Of a stretch of 64,000 nucleotides of DNA, positions 8,914 through 16,887 are shown piece by piece. Under the pieces are notes generated by a model. The model ran no database searches. It saw only the letters and a list, made by a program, of their open reading frames with translations, and was not told the DNA's origin. The position numbers and the translations under genes were made by a program. The DNA comes from Polaromonas sp. 39-63-25 (lineage in GTDB: Bacteria > Pseudomonadota > Gammaproteobacteria > Burkholderiales > Burkholderiaceae_C). The DNA is taken from the NCBI RefSeq assembly GCF_002278925.1, contig NZ_NCJH01000018.1:1-64000 (forward strand), written 5' to 3'. Position 1 is the first letter of the stretch. Every line of letters begins with the position of its first letter.

Positions 8914-9105
8914 TCACCTTCTTTTTCTTCTGGTTTTAGAAGGTAGCTTTTTTCGATATATCTCTGGTATTTTGAGCTTTTTGTCTCTCCACAAAAAGTA
9001 CAGAATGATCAATAAAAGGACAACCGAAATTCCACCGGCCGAAAGTAGTAGTGCACCGAGTGACTCACGAGATGCATTGACGGGGCTATGAAAGTTTGAG
9101 GGCAT
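8914..9105 (-). CDS. Small single-pass membrane protein with WRDKK motif
   Basis: 63 residues: a short exposed N-terminus, one membrane helix (LLLSAGGISVVLLLIILYFLW), then WRDKKLK and a strongly basic tail ending KTRRKRR. A similar protein lies at 28303-28497 (SYLLWRDRKKFK ... RRVRRKRPR), so this is a small paralogous family within the window. It directly precedes the phosphoethanolamine transferase gene and may be translationally coupled to it. Function unknown; small stress-induced membrane proteins are common in metal-resistance islands. Confidence 0.6.
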   Translation of the reverse strand: MPSNFHSPVNASRESLGALLLSAGGISVVLLLIILYFLWRDKKLKIPEIYRKKLPSKTRRKRR

Positions 9106-9218
9106 TTACGACTCCAAAACTCTCTCCGATGTGACCCTGTAACCCTGGTAACGGTGAGGTACAGCCTCTGCAATAAGGAAGGTTGAGTCAGGCCATACGC
9201 GTTCCGCAACGTGGTTTT

Positions 9219-9515
9219 TTAGACCTGCGACTTCCCGCAGTTCGCACAAAACTTCGCACCTGCCACCAATGGGGATTTACAGGCGTCACAGCTTGCCGGT
9301 GTCATTGATTTTCCGCACTGGGCGCAAAAGCGTGCGTTCGGCAAATTGGTGGCTGAACAAGCGGGACACGAAATTCCCGTGTTAGCCGGCGGCGTCGGCT
9401 GCGCAGGATAACCATAGGGCTCACCCTGGTAGCCATGTTTGTTCCCGCCATGACCGCCACGGTTGCCATGGTGTCCGCCACCCATGCTCGAAAGAAGCTT
9501 GTCAAAAAAACTCAT
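9219..9515 (-). CDS. Small Gly/His-rich protein with double zinc ribbon
   Basis: 98 residues: an N-terminal MSFFDKLLSS, a Gly/His-rich linker (GGGHHGNRGGHGGNKHG), then two zinc-ribbon modules each with paired CxxC knuckles (CPACS...CAQCG; CDACK...CANCG). The ATG at 9515 is chosen because GGAGAAAAGC precedes it; the frame stays open further upstream but that extension is non-coding in character. It is the last gene of the cad/czc operon. A zinc-binding role fits the motifs and the neighbours, but no function is known. Confidence 0.75.
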   Translation of the reverse strand: MSFFDKLLSSMGGGHHGNRGGHGGNKHGYQGEPYGYPAQPTPPANTGISCPACSATNLPNARFCAQCGKSMTPASCDACKSPLVAGAKFCANCGKSQV

Positions 9516-9532
9516 GCTTTTCTCCATAAAAG

Positions 9533-9763
9533 TTAAAAAAGCTCGCCCGAAATCATTGTCGAACTCATCGGCACCAGGCCTATAGGGGAGGCCTCCGCTA
9601 CAACCTTGCTTCCGCCGAGTTGTTTCCGTCCGTGCGGACAGTGAAGCGAGATCGCCATCAGCAGCAGCGCGCCCGACAGAACTACCGTCAAGAGCATTCC
9701 CAAAGCGCTGGCCATAAGGATTGCACCGTTGCCCAAGTGACGCTGCCGCCAGTCGACATCCAT
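9533..9763 (-). CDS. Possible small membrane protein
   Basis: A 76-codon frame filling the gap between the PII-like gene and the zinc-ribbon gene, ending 17 bp before the latter. It has one strong hydrophobic segment (ILMASALGMLLTVVLSGALL) followed by HCPHGRK. GGACC lies near the start. Its fit to the gap supports it, but no family is recognised and it may be spurious. Confidence 0.4.
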   Translation of the reverse strand: MDVDWRQRHLGNGAILMASALGMLLTVVLSGALLLMAISLHCPHGRKQLGGSKVVAEASPIGLVPMSSTMISGELF

Positions 9764-9816
9764 ACAGGTCCATTTCTATGTTGAACACCGGCTTAACGTA
9801 GAGGACGGATTGGTCA

Positions 9817-10152
9817 TCACAGAACAGGGACGGCAGTGACCACATCCATGACATAGACCCAACCCGAGTTGGCTTGCCCCGTGCGTGCTAATGCAACGAT
9901 GATCTTTACCAGTTCATCGACATGCTCTTCAGAACAATGGAGCTCCAGCTTGTATTCATTGATGACTTCATCGCCAAGCTCGACCGAGAAACGCCGCTCG
10001 CTCTCATCCAATGGGACCAGGGAACCCTTGACCATATAGGCCGTCAGATTGTGCTCATTGTTGCCGACTGCCGTCCATGCAGCTGAGCTCTTGAGGGCGC
10101 TGATAACTTCCGCAACCCGGTTGCGATGTATGTAAGCCTTAATTTCCTTCAT
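9817..10152 (-). CDS. PII-like signalling protein linked to metal RND efflux
   Basis: 111 residues with a PII/CutA-like ferredoxin fold pattern: MKEIKAYIHRNRVAEVISAL at the start, a T-loop-like region, and CSEEHVDELVKIIVALARTGQANSGWVYVMDV at the end. The classical uridylylated T-loop Tyr motif is not seen, which fits the divergent PII subgroup known next to heavy-metal RND genes. Its ATG overlaps the czcA stop by 4 nt, so the two are co-translated. A role in sensing nucleotide or metal state and modulating the pump is inferred. Confidence 0.8.
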   Translation of the reverse strand: MKEIKAYIHRNRVAEVISALKSSAAWTAVGNNEHNLTAYMVKGSLVPLDESERRFSVELGDEVINEYKLELHCSEEHVDELVKIIVALARTGQANSGWVYVMDVVTAVPVL

Positions 10153-13100
10153 GACGATGCTCCTTCGTTGGTGAGAAGTTTTTGCGCTTTGCGCTCAGCC
10201 CGAAGCTCAGACCATTCATAAAACAACGGCAATAACAGCAAGGTCAAGGCGGTTGAAGTGAACAAGCCGCCCACCACCACAGTGGCCAGCGGACGCTGAG
10301 TTTCAGCACCAACTCCGGTGGACAAAAGCATGGGGACGAGTCCCAGGATAGCCACGGAAGCGGTCATCAAAACCGGTCTCAAGCGCAGTTCAGCACCCTT
10401 GCGCACGGCATCTCGTATCGATAGGCCCTGTCCCCGCTGATCGTTCAGGAATGTGACCATCACAATGCCATTCAGCATGGCGACTCCGAACACAGCAATA
10501 AACCCGATGGCCGAGGGCACTGAGAGATATTGACCCGTGATAAACAGACCCACAATCCCGCCAATGATGGCAAACGGCACGTTGGCGATGATGAGGGTCG
10601 CGTGGCGTACCGAATTAAATGCCGTGTACAGCAGCATGAAGATCAGGCCAATGGTCAGGGGCACAATCACCGCCAGTCGGGCCATGGCACGCTGCTGGTT
10701 CTCAAACGCACCTCCCCACTGGAAGTAGTAGCCCGTCGGCAATTTGACCTGCTCAGCGATCTTGGCACTGGCTTCCTTCACAAAGCTGTCCACGTCACGG
10801 CCTTTCACGTCCATCTGCAGCACAGAGTAACGCTGCAAGGCCTCGCGGCGCACAAACGAATAGCCTTCATCCAGCTCAATGGTGGCAACCTGGGAAAACG
10901 GCACAAGCGCGCCCTCACCGGTGCGTATGGGAATGGCGCCGATGCTTGCCGGGCTGGCCCTGAAAGCATCAGGCAACCGTACCGTAATGTCGAACCGTTT
11001 GGTGCCGTCGATCAAGGTAGAAACAGCTTCCCCACCTATACCTGCCTTGACGACTTCGAGGACATCGTTCACGTTGATGCCGTAACGAGCTGCGGCCTCA
11101 CGATTGACCTTGATTACCAGTTGCGGCTTGCCCTTGTTCGCCTCGGCAGACAGGTCTGCCACGCCAGGGACTTTGCCCAACACGCCCTGTAGCTCCCCCG
11201 TTAACCGGTCAAGAGTACCGAGGTCTTCACCGTAAAGTTTAAGCGCGAGAGTGGCCCGTACACCGGAAATCAACTCTTCCACACGGGACTGAATAGGCTG
11301 GCTGGCTCCAATAACAGCAGTGGGAACGACCTTTTCCATGGCCTCCTGCATTTCTGATGCAAGCGCGGGATACGGCACCTTTTCTGGCCAATCCGACTGA
11401 GGTTTGGTCGCTATCAGTATTTCCATGTAGTTGACGTCGGTGGTTTCACCACCCTCAGCCCGGCCTATGGTTGCCAGGACAGATTCGACCTGCTTGGGGA
11501 ATTGCTTCTTGAGCTCTGTACTGATGACGTTGGACACGCGAATGGACTCGTCCAGGGACGTGGAAGGAATACCGGTTACCCGGAACAGTATGGTTCCCTC
11601 TTGAAGTTGCGGCATGAACTCCTTCCCAAGGAAAGGAAACAAAGCCAGCGACACTAGAAGCAGCCCTAGCGCCGTACTAACAACCAGCTTTTTGCGCTCC
11701 AGCGCCCAATCAAGTAGCGGCAGATAGGCCTGCTTGGCCCAGCGCACGATAAAGGTGTCCTTTTCTTCTTTGGGCTTCAGAATGAGTGCAGCCAATACCG
11801 GTACCAGCGTCATAGACAGCAGGAGTGAGCCTGCCATCGCAAACGAAATCGTGAATGCCATTGGCTTGAAAAGCTTGCCTTCCAACCCTGTGAGGGAGAA
11901 CAGCGGCATGAATACCACGATGATGATCAGGATAGCGAAGGCGATAGGGTTCATCACCTCGCGCGCGGCTTCAAGGATCAGGTGAGTTTTCTTGATCGGT
12001 TTACCGGATTCCTTGGCATGAGCTAGCAGCCGGAATGCGTTTTCGACCATCACGATGGCACCGTCCACCATCATTCCCGTCCCAATCGCTAGTCCAGCCA
12101 GTGACATCAGGTTGGCCGTTACCCCGAACTGCTGCATGAGGATGAACGCAATCAGCATGGCCATCGGCAACGTCACGATCACGACGATGGCGGAGCGGAA
12201 ATCCCCCAAGAATAGAAACAGGATGATCGCGACCAGAACCGCGCCCTCTATCAGCGAGTTCTGGGCGGTGCGCAGTGCCTTGTCTACGAGATCAGTACGG
12301 TCGTACACTGGGATCAGCGATACGCCCTTTGGAAGGGCTGCCTGCGCGAGCGCCAGCTTGGCCTTCACAGCCTCGACAACATTCTTCGCATTTTCATTCA
12401 CGCGCGATAGCGCCATTCCAAGAACGGCCTCCTGACCATTCCGCGTGACCGCGCCAAACCTGGGCGCTGCGGCTTCCTTCACGGCCGCGACATCACGGAC
12501 AAAGATCGGCGCACCATTGCGCTCGGCCACCACAATGCTTGCAATGTCGGTGGTACCTGTCACCAGGCCCAGTCCGCGAACCAGGTATTGCTCGGAGCCG
12601 AGATTGATGGATTGCCCGCCCACTTGCTTGTTGTTTGCAGCCAGGCGTTCCATCACTTGCTTAAACGTCAAGCCATACTTGATCAGTTTATTGGGGTCAA
12701 TCTGTACCTGGTACTGCTTCTGGTCGCCGCCCCATGAAATTACGTCATCCACCCCTGGAGCCGTCCGGAGGATCAGCCGCACGGTCCAGTCATGCAGCGT
12801 ACGCAGATCCATGGCGCTGAGCTTCTTGTCAGCCGATTCAATGGTGTACCAGAACACCTGACCAAGACCGGAGCTGTTGGGGCCAAGAACAGGTTCACCA
12901 TACCCCTCTGGCAATCGGCCTTTGACATCCTGCAGCTTTTCACCGACGAGGCGACGCGCGAAGTAAATGTCTACGTTGTCCTTGAAATAGATGCCAACAT
13001 AGGAAAGGCCAAACAGGGAAACCGAGCGAACTTCTTCCACATTGGGCAGGCCTGCCATCGCACCTTCGATGGGAGTCGTGAGTAGTCTTTCAACGTCCTC

Positions 13101-13274
13101 GGCGGCCAAACCAGGGGACTCCGTATAAATATTGACCTGGACAGGCGTAACGTCCGGGAAGGCATCCACAGGTACATTGCGATAAGCTTGGACGCCCAGG
13201 CCGACCAGAACCGCGAAGGCGACGAGAACAAGTACTTTGTAACGCAGTGAGGCGTCAACGATTGCATTAAGCAT
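10149..13274 (-). CDS. czcA: Heavy-metal RND efflux pump, inner-membrane subunit (CzcA/CusA family)
   Basis: A proton-driven trimeric pump of 1041 residues, full family length, with 12 membrane helices and two large periplasmic loops. Family landmarks include the start LRYKVLVLVAFAVLV, VDAFPDVTPVQVNIYTESPG, DDVISWGGDQKQYQV and WGGAFENQQRAMARL. The selectivity helix 4 reads AIGTGMMVDGAIVMVEN: the central Asp and Glu of the CzcA DFGxxxDGAxxxxEN signature are kept but the first Asp is replaced by Gly, as in monovalent-metal CusA types. Substrate is therefore uncertain, although gene order and CzcI point to Zn/Cd/Co. Preceded by czcB, overlapping the PII gene. Confidence 0.92.
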   Translation of the reverse strand: MLNAIVDASLRYKVLVLVAFAVLVGLGVQAYRNVPVDAFPDVTPVQVNIYTESPGLAAEDVERLLTTPIEGAMAGLPNVEEVRSVSLFGLSYVGIYFKDNVDIYFARRLVGEKLQDVKGRLPEGYGEPVLGPNSSGLGQVFWYTIESADKKLSAMDLRTLHDWTVRLILRTAPGVDDVISWGGDQKQYQVQIDPNKLIKYGLTFKQVMERLAANNKQVGGQSINLGSEQYLVRGLGLVTGTTDIASIVVAERNGAPIFVRDVAAVKEAAAPRFGAVTRNGQEAVLGMALSRVNENAKNVVEAVKAKLALAQAALPKGVSLIPVYDRTDLVDKALRTAQNSLIEGAVLVAIILFLFLGDFRSAIVVIVTLPMAMLIAFILMQQFGVTANLMSLAGLAIGTGMMVDGAIVMVENAFRLLAHAKESGKPIKKTHLILEAAREVMNPIAFAILIIIVVFMPLFSLTGLEGKLFKPMAFTISFAMAGSLLLSMTLVPVLAALILKPKEEKDTFIVRWAKQAYLPLLDWALERKKLVVSTALGLLLVSLALFPFLGKEFMPQLQEGTILFRVTGIPSTSLDESIRVSNVISTELKKQFPKQVESVLATIGRAEGGETTDVNYMEILIATKPQSDWPEKVPYPALASEMQEAMEKVVPTAVIGASQPIQSRVEELISGVRATLALKLYGEDLGTLDRLTGELQGVLGKVPGVADLSAEANKGKPQLVIKVNREAAARYGINVNDVLEVVKAGIGGEAVSTLIDGTKRFDITVRLPDAFRASPASIGAIPIRTGEGALVPFSQVATIELDEGYSFVRREALQRYSVLQMDVKGRDVDSFVKEASAKIAEQVKLPTGYYFQWGGAFENQQRAMARLAVIVPLTIGLIFMLLYTAFNSVRHATLIIANVPFAIIGGIVGLFITGQYLSVPSAIGFIAVFGVAMLNGIVMVTFLNDQRGQGLSIRDAVRKGAELRLRPVLMTASVAILGLVPMLLSTGVGAETQRPLATVVVGGLFTSTALTLLLLPLFYEWSELRAERKAQKLLTNEGASS

Positions 13275-13291
13275 GGTGTTCTATCCTTGGC

Positions 13292-14476
13292 TCAATGGGC
13301 ATCGCCGATTTGCGACTTCAGCATTCGTGCCTTCAATGCATATGCACCTGCTGCAACGACCTGTTCTTTCGGTTTTAGTCCCGACTTGATGACCGTGCGT
13401 CCGGATATTTTTTCACCTGTCTCAATGGCGCGTGGCTGAAAACTACCTCCTTCACTCACAAAAACGGTTGGTTGCCCCTGAAGCAACAAGATTGCGCCGT
13501 CTGGCACTGAAATCGCTTCCAGTTGCCCACCAGTTGCAATGTTGGCGGTGGCGAACATCTCCGGTTTGAGACGCCCGTCTTTGTTGGGCACTTCGATACG
13601 CGCTGCAATAGTGCGGCTGTCCTTGTCCAGGACATTGGCTATGTATGCCACCCGGCCGCTAAAGCGTTCGCCGGGATAAGCACCTACGGTCACAGTCGCT
13701 GCTGCACCGGTTTTCACTTTCGAGAGAAGTTCATCCGTAAGGTTGGCCTCAATCCATACCTTTGACAGGTCCGCAATGGTGAAAACTGCTTCGGCTGGCG
13801 AACCCAGCTCACCTATCGTGGCTTTTTTCTGAATAACCGTGCCTGCAAATGGCGCCGTCAGTGCAAACGTGGACTGTGCCCTCCCGCTGGCACTTGCAGA
13901 GCCTCCGAGCAGCCGCAAACGGTCACTTGCCGCGCGCGATTCCGCACTGGCGCGCTCAAGCTCGCCGCGCGATCTGAGCAACTCCTTTTGCGGGATAATT
14001 TCTTCGGCACTGAGCGACTCTGCACGCTTGAAGTCGGCCTGAGCAACACGCTCCGACGATTGCGCACGCAAAAGAGCAGATTGCGCCTCGCCAATCGCCA
14101 GACTGTCCATGATGGCCAATGATTGGCCGGCGCGGACGTTGTCCCCCAGATTTGCCGACACGCTCACAATCCGGCCTTCAACGCGCGGCGCAATTTTGGC
14201 AATTCGATCTTGATTGGGTCGAATGGTTGCGGTCACGCTTACGGAGTCCTCGAAAGTGCGAGAGGAGACTTCTTCAAATTTGATCCCTGCGAGAGCCTGT
14301 TCTTCTGCGGTGAGCTTCAGGCCTTTTTCTTCCTTGCCGGCTGCCTCCTGTTTAACAGGCTCTTCTCCTTTGGCCACTTTGTCACCACAGCCGCCCAACG
14401 CTAGGAATACAGCAAGAACGGAGGAGATGCCGAGGAGACGGCGTGACGCAGAAGTTTTGAATATGGTGGTGTTCAT
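13292..14476 (-). CDS. czcB: RND efflux periplasmic adaptor (CzcB-like)
   Basis: A membrane-fusion protein bridging the RND pump and the outer-membrane channel. It has an N-terminal lipoprotein-type signal (VLAVFLALGGCGDK), a barrel-sandwich hybrid split by a helical hairpin (RPNQDRIAKIAPRVEGRI ... TAPFAGTVIQKKATIGE) and beta-barrel/MP domains, about 394 residues. I take the ATG at 14476, preceded by GAGAG; a second ATG at 14488 adds four residues and overlaps the czcC stop. Lies between czcC and czcA, as in czcCBA. Confidence 0.9.
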   Translation of the reverse strand: MNTTIFKTSASRRLLGISSVLAVFLALGGCGDKVAKGEEPVKQEAAGKEEKGLKLTAEEQALAGIKFEEVSSRTFEDSVSVTATIRPNQDRIAKIAPRVEGRIVSVSANLGDNVRAGQSLAIMDSLAIGEAQSALLRAQSSERVAQADFKRAESLSAEEIIPQKELLRSRGELERASAESRAASDRLRLLGGSASASGRAQSTFALTAPFAGTVIQKKATIGELGSPAEAVFTIADLSKVWIEANLTDELLSKVKTGAAATVTVGAYPGERFSGRVAYIANVLDKDSRTIAARIEVPNKDGRLKPEMFATANIATGGQLEAISVPDGAILLLQGQPTVFVSEGGSFQPRAIETGEKISGRTVIKSGLKPKEQVVAAGAYALKARMLKSQIGDAH

Positions 14477-14484
14477 GATGACTC

Positions 14485-15771
14485 TCATTCTTTGGACCAG
14501 CCCGCTTCCAACTCAAGTGTGGCGCGGGTACTGTGGTATTCGGTAAGTGCTTCGATCAGGTCACGGCGAGCATCGAGTGCCTGACGGTTGACCACGATCA
14601 GTTCAAGTAAGCCGATCTGCCCCGCTTGGCGAGACTTAACCGAAAGGCTCAGGTTGTCGGTCAGCGCTGGCAAGACGACGTCCTGGAGCCGACGCACGCG
14701 CTGCTCCTGGCTTGTCAGCCTTGTCCAAAGCGACAGGACATTGGCTCTGGTGTCGCGCTGCGCGGCCTCCCTGTCAATTTGCGCCTGGGTTGCAGCGGTG
14801 GACGCTTGACCAATGCCGGTCGCATTGCGCTTGAAAATGGGGAGTGGAATCGAAACAGAAATGGTGGTGAGCCTTTCTCGCGCAACGCTTGGGCCTTCAC
14901 GCCCTACATTGAGTCCCACCGTCACGTCTGGACTGACGCTTGCGCGTTCCAGGCGATATCTTGCGTTTGCGCTCTTTTCACGGGCAGAAAGAGCCAGAAG
15001 ACGCGGCTGAGAATCGAGACTGCCAAGCAGGTCGTTCAAAGCAAACCCCATAGGTGCAGGTGTCAGTTCACCCTGAGCCAGAGGAAGGGCTGGGCCCACA
15101 AGCTGCAGGCGCGCCGCCAGATCGTTACGCTCTTCGTTAAGCTGTTCCCGCGCCAGTGCTAGTTGATTCCGTGCGCGCTCGGCCTCCACCAGCGCGACGT
15201 TGGCATCAAGCTTCGTATCCTCGCCCGCTACTCGCCGCTTTTGTACGGCTGCAGCAGCATCATCGAACAATTTCAGCGCCTGGCTCTCCAGTTCAACACG
15301 TTGCTGCAAAGCCAGCACACGATAAAAGCGCGTGGCTATCTCGCTTCGAATTTGCCGCTGCGCATCAACAATCTCGTAGCGCAATGCCTCCAGGGCAGAC
15401 GAGGCTGTCTCTCGCCTGTATCCTCCCTGCCCGCCGGTTTCAAAGGTCTGGGAGACTCCCCCAGTCCACTCGTTGCGGCGTTCAGTAGCCATGCCCGTCT
15501 GTGGCACGAGCCGCCGCGTCTTGTCAAAAGCCAGTTGGGGGTTGTTGAAAAGCAGCGACCTCGCGTCGCTATTGAACCCTTCTGCTGCGGCGAGCTCCGC
15601 CTGTTTGGAGCGCAACGCAGGATTGGCCTGAGCGGCCCGTGCCAGGGCTTCCTGCAGCGTGAGGGGAGCAAGTTCCGGCGTACTGGTTGCTACAGGACTG
15701 GTTGACTGCGCAAAGGCAGGTACCGATATAAAAAACAGTGTGCAGGCCAGCGCCAGCGTTTTCGGTCGCAT
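14485..15771 (-). CDS. czcC: RND efflux outer-membrane channel (CzcC-like)
   Basis: A TolC-family outer-membrane factor of 428 residues with a cleavable signal (LACTLFFISVPAFAQS) and two OEP repeats of long helices rich in Ala, Gln and Arg (TLQEALARAAQANPALRS; TRFYRVLALQQRVELES; second repeat from about residue 230). AGGAGA lies before the ATG at 15771. It completes the tripartite CBA pump with the downstream genes. Confidence 0.9.
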   Translation of the reverse strand: MRPKTLALACTLFFISVPAFAQSTSPVATSTPELAPLTLQEALARAAQANPALRSKQAELAAAEGFNSDARSLLFNNPQLAFDKTRRLVPQTGMATERRNEWTGGVSQTFETGGQGGYRRETASSALEALRYEIVDAQRQIRSEIATRFYRVLALQQRVELESQALKLFDDAAAAVQKRRVAGEDTKLDANVALVEAERARNQLALAREQLNEERNDLAARLQLVGPALPLAQGELTPAPMGFALNDLLGSLDSQPRLLALSAREKSANARYRLERASVSPDVTVGLNVGREGPSVARERLTTISVSIPLPIFKRNATGIGQASTAATQAQIDREAAQRDTRANVLSLWTRLTSQEQRVRRLQDVVLPALTDNLSLSVKSRQAGQIGLLELIVVNRQALDARRDLIEALTEYHSTRATLELEAGWSKE

Positions 15772-15867
15772 CGAATTCTCCTAGTTGCGAAAAACCAAGG
15801 GGGGAGAATCCGGCGGGAAGCCAGCTACCGAAGGGCAGCTAAAAAGAAAAGGAGCGTTCTCGCCGGA

Positions 15868-16218
15868 TTAAGCGGCGAGAGTCCAATTGGGTCGTTCGAT
15901 CGTGTCCGGAAGCCAATACTGGGTGGGCAAGGGATCCGGTGGTTCGAAAATTGCGGGAAAGACCGCGGAAAAATCCAAGACATTGCTCGGCAGCGGCTGA
16001 GCGCAACTTAGGTGGCAATAGTTGCAATCTGGATCATCTGTTCCGCCCAAATCACCGGTCAAAGCACTTTCGGGCACTGAAACCGTATGCACATGTGCGT
16101 GGTGCCCAAAATGACTGACCTTGTCCACCTTCTCGTGCACGCAATACCTCGCTGCAGCGCCCCAGGCGAACTGGAGCGGCAGAAATACAATAAAGAAAAT
16201 GATCAGATAACGGCGCAC
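15868..16218 (-). CDS. czcI: CzcI-like exported metal-response protein
   Basis: A short exported protein with a signal segment (RRYLIIFFIVFLPLQFAWGAAARYC), then HEKVDKVSHFGHHAHVHT and a CNYCHLSC cluster, the layout of CzcI proteins that precede czcC. Cys and His residues suggest periplasmic metal binding. The start is uncertain: GTG at 16218 gives the usual VRRYL beginning, while a TTG at 16233 adds five residues; neither has a clear ribosome binding site. It lies 25 bp after gmhA, so translation may be coupled to it. Confidence 0.8.
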   Translation of the reverse strand: MRRYLIIFFIVFLPLQFAWGAAARYCVHEKVDKVSHFGHHAHVHTVSVPESALTGDLGGTDDPDCNYCHLSCAQPLPSNVLDFSAVFPAIFEPPDPLPTQYWLPDTIERPNWTLAA

Positions 16219-16243
16219 GGCGAAAGTGTACAACGTATGTGTT

Positions 16244-16855
16244 TCAGGAGCTCACGGGCGTGGCCGTCACGACATAGTTTTCCGGGAAAAACCGCCGCTC
16301 GATCAACTCCAGCAAGATATGAATAACCTTGATATGCAGTTCCTGAACGCGGTCGGCAAAGTCTCCAGCGGGCGTAGCGATGCAAATATCTGCCAGAACG
16401 CCCAGTTGAGACATCTCCTGACCGGTCAATGCAATCACGCTCATACCGAGCTCTTTGGCTGCGACGGCAGCATTAACGACGTTGGTACTTTTGCCACTTG
16501 TGCTGATGGCCAGCAAACAGTCTCCAGCCCGGCCATGTGCATCCAGGTATCTTGAGAACACCTGTTCATACCCGAAGTCATTGGCGACACAGGTCAAATG
16601 ACCGACGTCGCTAATGGCCTGGGCTGGCAGTCCTTTACGGTTGTGACGAAAGCGTCCAGTCAGCTCCTCTGCAAAGTGCATGGCATCACTCATGGAACCG
16701 CCATTCCCACAAGCATAAACCCTTTCCCCGCCCTCGAATGTCTTCACCAGTAACGCCGCAGCGTTTTCGGTCGAAGCCAGTGCAGATTCGTCGCTGATAA
16801 GAGCGGTAAGCGCACTCTGCGCATCCTTGAGGGCGCTCAGAATAGTTTCACGCAT
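16244..16855 (-). CDS. gmhA: Sedoheptulose-7-phosphate isomerase (GmhA)
   Basis: A SIS-domain isomerase that makes D-glycero-D-manno-heptose 7-phosphate, the first step to LPS heptose. Seen in the 203 residues: VYACGNGGSMSDAMHFAEELTGRF (family GNGGSA-like site, here GNGGSM), the AISDVGHLTCVANDFGYEQVF block, LLAISTSGKSTNV and ELHIKVIHILLELIE. The gene sits inside a metal-resistance operon, between cadA (32-bp gap) and czcI (25-bp gap), in the same direction, which is unusual. No other LPS core gene is next to it. Confidence 0.9.
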   Translation of the reverse strand: MRETILSALKDAQSALTALISDESALASTENAAALLVKTFEGGERVYACGNGGSMSDAMHFAEELTGRFRHNRKGLPAQAISDVGHLTCVANDFGYEQVFSRYLDAHGRAGDCLLAISTSGKSTNVVNAAVAAKELGMSVIALTGQEMSQLGVLADICIATPAGDFADRVQELHIKVIHILLELIERRFFPENYVVTATPVSS

Positions 16856-16887
16856 GGCTGTAGGGTTGGGTGGTTCATTGGGCAGCT

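Noticed and set aside
9516-9854. N-terminal extension of the zinc-ribbon protein
   Set aside because: The ATG at 9515 has GGAG and the extension overlaps the PII-like gene and lacks coding character.
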